Position numbers and translations under genes: made by a program. A DNA stretch of 64,000 nucleotides from BQJD01 sp964350265 (GTDB taxonomy: Bacteria; Pseudomonadota; Gammaproteobacteria; Arenicellales; CAJQKF01), in assembly GCA_964350265.1 (NCBI GenBank), contig CAYGJZ010000010.1:7777-71776 (forward strand), read 5' to 3'. A model generated the notes under the pieces. That model saw nothing but the letters and a program-made list of their open reading frames with translations. It was not told the origin of the DNA and made no database searches. Below are positions 20,998 to 27,661 of the stretch, one piece after another. How positions within the stretch are numbered: the stretch's first letter is position 1; each line of letters starts with the position of its first letter.

Positions 20998-22149
20998 ATG
21001 AGGGCATGCGAGCCATTGCTGGGCAGCGCCTGCGTCCTGCTGGCGGTGTTCCTGGTCCACCACGTGCTGTGGCCGGCGGACGTGCCGACACCCGGCACGC
21101 CGCTGCCGCCTGCATCGGTGCAGCAGGCCAGCGACGACATCCCGTCCTCGCCGCCTGACACCGATACACCGCCATCGCGCCTGGCCGTCGCCGAACGCAC
21201 CCTCACCGGCGACGCGCGCAGGCAGATCGCCCCCTGGCTCGCGGACGGTCGCTACCACGTTGCCCGTCGACACCTGCTCGATCGTGCCGCGGCCGCCAGC
21301 CACAACCACCGCCCGCGCCTGCTCGGCGCGCTGCTCACGTTGCTCGGCGAGGTGTCCATCGAGGCACGCGACTTCGGCGCCGCGCGACTCTACCTGGCAG
21401 AAGCCCTGACCCTGTTCGGCGAGCTGGCGGACGGCATCGGCCAGGCCCACGTGCATGCCCAGCTCGGTCACCTGCACATCCGATCACGGGCAGTGGCCCG
21501 CCATGCCGGACAGGCCTATGACCGCCTGCTGCTGGCCCGCTTCCAGTTGTCCCGACAGGCGCACGACGCGGCGGAACGGAACCTGCGCCTGGCCATCGAT
21601 GCCAGCATCGACATCGATCGCCATGCCACCGCGGCCAGCGCGCTGGTCACCCTGGCGCGACTGTACCGGGAGCGCGGCCAGGTCGCCGATGCCGAGCAGG
21701 CACTGCTCGGCGCGGTTCGCTTCCACGCCGCATCCGGTCGATCCCAACAGGCGCAGCACCTGCTGGAACAACTGCAACGGGCGGGCGTCGACCACGGGCG
21801 ACTGCACCGCGCACGCGTGGAGATGGCGCGCGCGCTTCGACAGTACGAACACGACACCCGGCAATGGCGGCAGGCACGCGAGTACCAGTCGTTGTACGCC
21901 TATTACCGACATGCCGGGCACGAGGAACGCGCATGGCGCTTCCGGCTGCGCGCCGCGGATTCGCTGGCCCGCATCTCGTCGCGTGCGATGTACTTTCGAC
22001 AAGCGGACGTGATGGCCATTCTCTACAACGCCAACCGCGACATGGAACGCGCAACACGCAACGTGGAACAGGCCAGCCGGTTGTTCGCACAACATGGCGA
22101 ACCGTTGCTGGCCGAACGCGTGGCCGGCTGGCGTGAATACATTTACTGA
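20998..22149 (+). CDS. Membrane-anchored helical-repeat (TPR-like) protein
   Basis: A 383-aa protein of unknown function. One N-terminal hydrophobic segment (LLGSACVLLAVFLVHHVLW, about residues 7-25) looks like a signal anchor. A Pro/Thr-rich stalk (about 26-60) leads into a long helical region with TPR-like pairs. Examples are RLLGALLTLLGEVSIEARDFGAARLYLAEALTL-type repeats near 105-140, AAERNLRLAID near 195 and LARLYRERGQVADAEQAL near 225. ATG 20998 is chosen for its GAGGTG ribosome site. It follows lipA by 99 bp and may be read from the gcv transcript, but nothing links it functionally. It probably acts as a periplasmic interaction scaffold. Confidence 0.8.
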   Translation: MRACEPLLGSACVLLAVFLVHHVLWPADVPTPGTPLPPASVQQASDDIPSSPPDTDTPPSRLAVAERTLTGDARRQIAPWLADGRYHVARRHLLDRAAAASHNHRPRLLGALLTLLGEVSIEARDFGAARLYLAEALTLFGELADGIGQAHVHAQLGHLHIRSRAVARHAGQAYDRLLLARFQLSRQAHDAAERNLRLAIDASIDIDRHATAASALVTLARLYRERGQVADAEQALLGAVRFHAASGRSQQAQHLLEQLQRAGVDHGRLHRARVEMARALRQYEHDTRQWRQAREYQSLYAYYRHAGHEERAWRFRLRAADSLARISSRAMYFRQADVMAILYNANRDMERATRNVEQASRLFAQHGEPLLAERVAGWREYIY

Positions 22150-22484
22150 AAGCGCATTCACTGTATTGGTAAATCAGGCCATTCGAATATTCTTGAACGG
22201 CATCGTTTCATCGCAGGAAACAAATAACTGAAAACGGCACCGTATGAGGGCATGTGCATGCCCTGTTTTAATGCACCGCACCATTTGCAAACGTTGTCGC
22301 AACCTCGAATGATTGACCCGGCTTCATGCCTCGTTCATCCTCCACGGTCAGATCTTTTTGATCTATAATCCAACACGCTTCTAGATCTCGGGGAAGGATC
22401 AATAAACTCGACAATCCGGATTCACGCCTTGAGATTCATTACAGAGGTGTTTGATCAATACATACGCGATTAGGAGAGTACCCT
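22150..22484. promoter_or_regulatory. Leader region of aapJ: GATC cluster, inverted repeat and -10 box
   Basis: This 335-bp non-coding stretch is AT-richer than its surroundings. AGATC-TTTTT-GATCT (22350-22364) is an inverted repeat whose last base is the first of a perfect TATAAT at 22364-22369; no convincing -35 lies upstream, suggesting an activated promoter. Five GATC tetramers occur at 22351, 22360, 22384, 22397 and 22453, the last within the palindrome TTGATCAA. AGGAGAG just before the aapJ ATG is a strong ribosome site. The first 180 bp show nothing I recognise. Confidence 0.55.
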
Positions 22485-23501
22485 ATGAAACTGCTGTCTC
22501 TAGCAGCTTGCACCACCGCCATTGTTTCCGTGTCCTTCGCGGCCGCCACCCAGGCAGCGACGCTGGACGACGTGAAGGCGAAGGGCGCCGTTACCTGCGG
22601 TGTCAGCCAGGGACTGCCCGGCTTCTCCAACCCGGATTCCGAGGGCAAGTGGAGTGGCCTGGACGTCGACAGTTGCCGTGCCGTTGCCGCTGCCGTGTTC
22701 GGCGATGCCGGCAAGGCGGAGTTCAAGCCGCTGTCCGCCAAGACGCGCTTCACCGCGCTGACCTCCGGCGAGATCGACATGCTGCCGCGCAACACCACCG
22801 AGACCATGAGTCGCGATGCCCAGCACGGCAACTTCGTCGGCATCAACTACTATGATGGCCAGGGCTTCCTGGTGCGCAAGGATCTTGGCGTCAGCAGCGC
22901 CAAGGAACTCGGCGGCGCCGCGGTGTGCACCAACACCGGCACCACCACCGAGCTGAACGTGGCCGACTACTTCCGTTCCCAGGGCATGGAGTACACCGTG
23001 GTCGCCTTCGAGAAGGCGGACGAAGTGGTCGCGGCCTATGACGCCGGCCGCTGCGACGTGTACACCACCGACCAGTCGGGCATCGCCGCGCAGCGCACCA
23101 AGCTGTCCGATCCTTCGGCCCACGTGATCCTGCCGGAGATCATTTCCAAGGAGCCCCTTGGCCCCATGGTTCGCCATGGCGATGACCAGTGGTTCGACAT
23201 CGTGAAGTGGTCGCTGAACTGCATGGTCAACGCCGAGGAAGCCGGCATCACCTCCGCCAACGTCGACGAGATGGCCGGTTCCGACAACCCGAACATCAAG
23301 CGTCTGCTCGGTGCCGAGGGTGACCTGGGCCAGTTGCTGGGCCTGCCCAACGACTACTGCCACCAGATCGTGAAACAGGTGGGTAACTACGGCGAGAGCT
23401 TCGACCGCAACGTCGGTCCGGACACCCCGCTCGGACTGGAGCGCGGCCTGAACGCGCTGTGGAACGACGGCGGCATCATGTACGCCGCACCGGCCCGCTA
23501 A
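22485..23501 (+). CDS. aapJ: Amino-acid ABC transporter, periplasmic binding protein
   Basis: Periplasmic solute-binding protein of the AapJ/BztA group, which feeds a broad-range L-amino-acid importer. The 338-aa product has a signal peptide (MKLLSLAACTTAIVSVSFA, cleaved near ATQAA, residue 24). It continues with the SBP-3 fold: LDDVKAKGAVTCGVSQGLPGFS, FKPLSAKTRFTALTSGEIDML, CTNTGTTTELNVADYF and RCDVYTTDQSG. Group members bind glutamate, aspartate, glutamine and others. It is first in aapJQMP, and a hairpin follows its stop. Expression of the binding protein above the membrane genes is therefore likely. Confidence 0.95.
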   Translation: MKLLSLAACTTAIVSVSFAAATQAATLDDVKAKGAVTCGVSQGLPGFSNPDSEGKWSGLDVDSCRAVAAAVFGDAGKAEFKPLSAKTRFTALTSGEIDMLPRNTTETMSRDAQHGNFVGINYYDGQGFLVRKDLGVSSAKELGGAAVCTNTGTTTELNVADYFRSQGMEYTVVAFEKADEVVAAYDAGRCDVYTTDQSGIAAQRTKLSDPSAHVILPEIISKEPLGPMVRHGDDQWFDIVKWSLNCMVNAEEAGITSANVDEMAGSDNPNIKRLLGAEGDLGQLLGLPNDYCHQIVKQVGNYGESFDRNVGPDTPLGLERGLNALWNDGGIMYAAPAR

Positions 23502-23518
23502 AGACCACGAAGATGTAC

Positions 23519-23553
23519 GCTGAAGGCACTTGAAAAAGTGCCTTCAGCATTTT
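23519..23553 (+). terminator. Stem-loop after aapJ (attenuator / mRNA-stabilising element)
   Basis: GCTGAAGGCACTT (23519-23531) and AAGTGCCTTCAGC (23536-23548) form a perfect 13-bp stem closed by a GAAA tetraloop, then ATTTT. It lies 18 bp after the aapJ stop and 49 bp before aapQ. Such hairpins between binding-protein and permease genes cause partial termination and protect the upstream mRNA, raising binding-protein yield. Confidence 0.8.
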
Positions 23554-23601
23554 CGCCGGCGCGAAATCACGATAACGAAGACAGGAAGCGGGGAGTCATC
23601 G

Positions 23602-24804
23602 ATGGCTGACACACACTCCGGCGCGCCGCCCAGGACGGGTGGCATCTCGCTCAGTGACAAGCAGACAAGGGGGGTTGTCTACCAGGTTCTGACCATCGCC
23701 ATGGTGGTCTACGCGATCTGGTGGATCATAGACAACACCGCCACCAACATGGAAATCCGGAACATCCGTTTCGGTTTCGAATTTCTTTCCACCGAGGCTG
23801 GCTTCGGCATCATCCAGTCGCTGATCGACTACAACGAGTCGTCCAGCTACGGCCGGGTGTTCCTGGTCGGGCTGCTCAACACCCTGATCGTCGCCATCGT
23901 CGGTTGCATCCTCGCCACCCTGCTCGGCTTCGTCGTCGGCGTCGGGCGGCTGAGCCGGAACTGGCTGATTCGCCAGATCTCCACCGTCTACGTGGAAACG
24001 CTGCGCAACATCCCGTTGCTGCTGCAGATCTTCTTCTGGTACCACGCGGTACTCAAGCCCCTGCCCGGGCCACGCGACGTTCATCAAAAAGGCGAGGAGA
24101 TCTGGTACTCGCTCACCAACAACGGCTTGATGGTCGCCAAGCCGGTGCCCGAGAGCGGCTTCATCGTCTGCGTGATCGCCTTCATTGCCGGCATCGTCGG
24201 CACCGTGCTGGTGAAGCGCTGGGCACACAAGCGCCAGATGGCCACCGGCCAGCAGTTCCCCGTGTTCCTGACCAGTCTTGGCCTGATCCTCGGTATCCCG
24301 CTGCTGGTCTTCCTGGTCATGGGTCTGCCGCTGTCGCTGCAGCCTGGCGAGATGGGCACCTTCCGGCCGGCCAACGGCATCGGGCTGAACGTCATTCCCG
24401 AGTTCATCGCCCTGCTGCTTGCCCTGGTCGCCTACACCGCGGCCTTCATTGCCGAGATCGTGCGCGCGGGCATCCAGTCCGTCAGCCACGGCCAGACCGA
24501 GGCCTCCTATGCGCTTGGCCTGCGCCCGGGACCGACGCTGCGCCTGATCATCATTCCCCAGGCCCTGCGCGTCATCGTCCCGCCGCTGACCAGCCAGTAC
24601 CTGAACCTGACCAAGAACTCCTCGCTGGCGACCGCCATCGCCTATCCGGATCTCGTCGCCACCTTCGCCGGCACGGTGCTCAACCAGACCGGCAAGGCGG
24701 TGGAGATCATCATGATGACCATGTTCGTCTACCTGGCGATCAGCCTGCTGACCTCCATGTTCATGAACTGGTACAACGCACGCGTCAAACTGGTGGAGCG
24801 CTAG
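23602..24804 (+). CDS. aapQ: Amino-acid ABC transporter permease (AapQ/BztB type)
   Basis: Inner-membrane permease of the HisMQ type, 400 aa, with about eight membrane helices. It is longer than ordinary HisQ/HisM proteins because of the periplasmic insertion typical of AapQ/BztB. Seen: an N-terminal helix (TIAMVVYAIWWII), the core permease domain starting VGLLNTLIVAIVGCILATLLGF, VETLRNIPLLLQIFFWYHAV, and the ATPase-contact EAA loop (TEASYALGLRPGPTLRLIIIPQALR). ATG 23602 follows GGGGAGT; an earlier in-frame ATG at 23530 would start inside the hairpin region and is rejected. It ends 2 bp before aapM. Confidence 0.94.
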   Translation: MADTHSGAPPRTGGISLSDKQTRGVVYQVLTIAMVVYAIWWIIDNTATNMEIRNIRFGFEFLSTEAGFGIIQSLIDYNESSSYGRVFLVGLLNTLIVAIVGCILATLLGFVVGVGRLSRNWLIRQISTVYVETLRNIPLLLQIFFWYHAVLKPLPGPRDVHQKGEEIWYSLTNNGLMVAKPVPESGFIVCVIAFIAGIVGTVLVKRWAHKRQMATGQQFPVFLTSLGLILGIPLLVFLVMGLPLSLQPGEMGTFRPANGIGLNVIPEFIALLLALVAYTAAFIAEIVRAGIQSVSHGQTEASYALGLRPGPTLRLIIIPQALRVIVPPLTSQYLNLTKNSSLATAIAYPDLVATFAGTVLNQTGKAVEIIMMTMFVYLAISLLTSMFMNWYNARVKLVER

Positions 24805-24806
24805 TC

Positions 24807-26105
24807 ATGGAAGGATCAAAGAACAGCCATCGCGGCATCGTCAACGAAACCATCCTGCCGGACATGGATCCGCCGGCCTCCACCATCGGCGTCATCGGCT
24901 GGCTGCGGGAGAACCTGTTCAGCAGCGTCAGCAACTCCATTCTCACCGTGATCGGCATCCTGCTGCTGGCATGGACGGTGCCACCGATCCTGAACTGGTC
25001 CCTGTTCGATGCCGTCTGGAGTGGCGGCAGCGACGCCTGCCGCGCCAATCCAGACGCCGCCTGCTGGACCTTCGCCGGGGCCTGGTGGGAGTTCTTCATC
25101 TACGGCTTCTACGACAAGGCCGAGGTCTGGCGCATCGACCTGACCCTGTGGGTCCTCTACGTCGGCGTCGCCTTCGTGGTGGTGGACGACAATGCCCGCC
25201 ACACCCGCCCGGTCTCCACCATCCTCGGCTTCATCATCGCCATCGCCTCGATGCTGTTCATCTCGGCGATGATCCAGCATGGCGCGCCGACCCTGTGGAT
25301 CATGATCGGCGGACTGCTGACCGTCGGCCTGGTGGTGTGGGCCTGGAACCTGCCCACGGGACGCAGTCGCATCGGCCTGTTGATGCTGTTCGCCTACCCG
25401 GTGCTGGTGTACTTCATGCTCGGTGGCGGCGTCTTCGGGCTGAAGGAAGTCCCCACCAGCGACTGGGGCGGATTCTCGCTCACCCTGGTGATCGCCATCA
25501 CCGGCATCGTCGCCTCCCTGCCCATCGGCATCCTGTTGGCCCTGGGACGACGCTCGGAAATGCCCGCCCTGCGACTGGTCTCGACGCTGTTCATCGAGTT
25601 CTGGCGTGGCGTGCCGTTGATCACGGTGCTGTTCATGGCCAACTTCATGCTGCCGCTGTTCGCACCGGCCGGCGCCGACATCGACCAGTTGCTGCGCGCC
25701 CTCATCGGCGTCGCCCTGTTCGCCTCGGCCTACATGGCCGAGGTGGTGCGTGGCGGCCTGCAGGCGATTCCCAAGGGCCAGTACGAAGGCGCCATGTCCC
25801 TCGGCCTGTCCTACTGGAAGATGATGGGCCTGATCGTCATGCCGCAGGCGCTGAAGATCGTCATTCCGGGCATCGTCAACACCTTCATCGGCCTGTTCAA
25901 GGACACCACGCTGGTGCTGATCATCGGCCTGCTCGACTTCCTGAGCTCGGTGCAAACCGCGACCACCAACCCGGAATGGTCGATTCGCTCGGTGCCCTAC
26001 ACCGGCTATCTGTTCGTGGCCGTGGTGTTCTGGCTGCACTGCTACGGCATGGCCTGGTACAGCAGACACCTGGAAAACAAGCTGCACACCGGTCACAAAC
26101 GCTAG
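24807..26105 (+). CDS. aapM: Amino-acid ABC transporter permease (AapM/BztC type)
   Basis: Second permease of the Aap importer, 432 aa. An N-terminal half with several extra helices (about residues 45-65, 105-125, 130-205) precedes the core domain starting FSLTLVIAITGIVASLPIGILLALGRR. FIEFWRGVPLITVLFMANFMLP and the EAA loop KGQYEGAMSLGLSYWKMMGLIVMPQALK are standard. CxxxxxxxxC in the first periplasmic loop (SDACRANPDAACW) could form a disulfide. ATG 24807 lies 2 bp after the aapQ stop. Together with AapQ it forms the heterodimeric channel driven by AapP. Confidence 0.94.
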   Translation: MEGSKNSHRGIVNETILPDMDPPASTIGVIGWLRENLFSSVSNSILTVIGILLLAWTVPPILNWSLFDAVWSGGSDACRANPDAACWTFAGAWWEFFIYGFYDKAEVWRIDLTLWVLYVGVAFVVVDDNARHTRPVSTILGFIIAIASMLFISAMIQHGAPTLWIMIGGLLTVGLVVWAWNLPTGRSRIGLLMLFAYPVLVYFMLGGGVFGLKEVPTSDWGGFSLTLVIAITGIVASLPIGILLALGRRSEMPALRLVSTLFIEFWRGVPLITVLFMANFMLPLFAPAGADIDQLLRALIGVALFASAYMAEVVRGGLQAIPKGQYEGAMSLGLSYWKMMGLIVMPQALKIVIPGIVNTFIGLFKDTTLVLIIGLLDFLSSVQTATTNPEWSIRSVPYTGYLFVAVVFWLHCYGMAWYSRHLENKLHTGHKR

Positions 26106-26147
26106 CGACGGGGCGGCGAAGCCGCCCACGCAACAGAGGAATACCCG

Positions 26148-26933
26148 ATGAATGAACAAACGCCCACGGTGAACACCACGAAGATGCAGATCAGCGACGA
26201 GGTCGTGATCCGGATCGAGAACATGAACAAGTGGTACGGCGCCTTCCACGTACTCAAGGACATCAATCTCGAGGTCAACCGCGGCGAGCGCATCGTCGTC
26301 TGCGGGCCTTCCGGTTCCGGCAAATCGACCATGATCCGTTGCATCAACCGGCTGGAGGAACACCAGCAGGGCCACATCTACGTCGACGACATCGAGCTCA
26401 GCAACAACCTGAAGAACATCGATGCCATTCGACGCGAGGTCGGCATGGTGTTCCAGCACTTCAACCTGTTCCCGCACCTGACCGTGCTCGACAACTGCAC
26501 GCTGGCGCCGATCTGGGTGAAGAAGACCTCCAAGAAGGAGGCCGAGGAAGCGGCCATGCACTACCTGGAGCGGGTCAAGATCCCGGAACAGGCGCACAAG
26601 TATCCCGGCCAGCTCTCCGGCGGCCAGCAGCAGCGCGTGGCCATTGCCCGCAGCCTGTGCATGAGCCCGAAGATCATGCTGTTCGACGAACCGACCTCGG
26701 CGCTGGACCCGGAAATGATCAAGGAAGTGCTCGACACCATGATCCAGCTGGCCGAGGAAGGCATGACCATGATCTGCGTGACCCACGAGATGGGCTTCGC
26801 CAAGACGGTGGCCAACCGCGTCATCTTCATGGATGGCGGCCAGATCATCGAGCAGAACGAACCCAACGAGTTCTTCGACAACCCGCAGCACAGCCGCACC
26901 AAGCTGTTCCTGAGCCAGATCCTCGCCCACTAG
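26148..26933 (+). CDS. aapP: Amino-acid ABC transporter ATP-binding protein
   Basis: Cytosolic ATPase of the Aap importer, 261 aa. Walker A GPSGSGKS (residues 53-60), Q-loop VFQHFNLFPHLT, signature LSGGQQQRVAIARSL near 157, Walker B IMLFDEPTSALDP near 178, and the switch His in CVTHEMGFAK are all present. This is the PAAT-type family of polar amino-acid importers. The N-terminal 20 residues are an extension seen in AapP/BztD-like proteins. A GC-rich hairpin 10 bp after the stop probably marks the end of the operon. Confidence 0.96.
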   Translation: MNEQTPTVNTTKMQISDEVVIRIENMNKWYGAFHVLKDINLEVNRGERIVVCGPSGSGKSTMIRCINRLEEHQQGHIYVDDIELSNNLKNIDAIRREVGMVFQHFNLFPHLTVLDNCTLAPIWVKKTSKKEAEEAAMHYLERVKIPEQAHKYPGQLSGGQQQRVAIARSLCMSPKIMLFDEPTSALDPEMIKEVLDTMIQLAEEGMTMICVTHEMGFAKTVANRVIFMDGGQIIEQNEPNEFFDNPQHSRTKLFLSQILAH

Positions 26934-26943
26934 CCTGCCTCTC

Positions 26944-26968
26944 CCCGGGGCGGCCAGGCCGCCCCGGG
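26944..26968 (+). terminator. GC-rich hairpin after aapP
   Basis: CCCGGGGCGGCC and GGCCGCCCCGGG are perfectly complementary 12-bp arms around one base, starting 10 bp after the aapP stop. No T-run follows directly (CCGACTTCCC), so termination may be Rho-assisted. Position supports the end of the aapJQMP operon. Confidence 0.6.
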
Positions 26969-27047
26969 CCGACTTCCCCCCTTGATCGACCGCCTTGCCG
27001 CGGGCATATTGGCAGTTGCCACGCCTGCCCCGAGTTCGCTTATCGCC

Positions 27048-27464
27048 ATGCCCGACGCCCCCACCTACGCGTACATCCGGGAGGGATTCGCCTTCCTGCC
27101 CGACTGGGAGTCCCGCTACCAGTTCATCGACGATCTTGGCGGCATGCTGCCGCCCATGGACGAAGCACTGAAGGTGGATGACAACCGCGTGCACGGCTGC
27201 ATGAGCCTGGTCCACGTACATGCCACCCGGCGCGCCGACGGCATCATCGAGATCACCGGCGACTGCGACACCGCCACCATCAAGGGCGTGGTGGCCATCA
27301 TCATCGCCATCTACCGGGGTCTCGATGCGAAGCAGGTGCTCGACATCGACGCCGACGAACGCTTCGAGGCGCTCGGCCTGTTCGACCACCTGAGTCCCAC
27401 CCGGCACGTCGGCGTCTACGCCATCGTCGAGCAGATCCGCCGCCAGGTCGCCGCGCTGGCCTGA
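27048..27464 (+). CDS. sufE: SufE-family cysteine desulfurase accessory protein
   Basis: Sulfur-acceptor protein, 138 aa. SufE-family proteins take persulfide sulfur from a SufS-type or CsdA-type desulfurase through one Cys. Seen: LPDWESRYQFIDDLGGMLPPM, the sulfur-accepting Cys51 in VHGCMSLVHV, the GDCDTATIKGVVAIIIAIYRG core and FDHLSPTRHVGV. ATG 27048 is chosen because similarity starts there; an in-frame TTG at 26982 would add 22 unrelated residues. No other suf or isc gene is nearby, so the partner desulfurase lies elsewhere. It sits between aapP and the methylglycine dehydrogenase. Confidence 0.9.
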   Translation: MPDAPTYAYIREGFAFLPDWESRYQFIDDLGGMLPPMDEALKVDDNRVHGCMSLVHVHATRRADGIIEITGDCDTATIKGVVAIIIAIYRGLDAKQVLDIDADERFEALGLFDHLSPTRHVGVYAIVEQIRRQVAALA

Positions 27465-27521
27465 CGCCAGCCCTGCGGTCGCGGAATCGTCATTGTTCCC
27501 GCGCCATCGTCGCGTCCGGGA

Positions 27522-27550
27522 TTGGCGAGGGGGATGCCGGCGTTTATAGT
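27522..27550 (+). promoter_or_regulatory. Sigma-70 promoter for the methylglycine dehydrogenase gene
   Basis: TTGGCG at 27522-27527 and TATAGT at 27545-27550 are exactly 17 bp apart, 112 bp before the ATG at 27662. This is one of the best vegetative promoter matches in the window. Confidence 0.6.
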
Positions 27551-27661
27551 GGTTCCGGCCAATCTGGCGGAACCCGGTCGCGTGGCTCACCGCCGGTCGT
27601 ACCCCTGGTGCTCGCGACTCCCGGGGTACTCGAACAACACCTACCCGACGGGAGAACCTCG

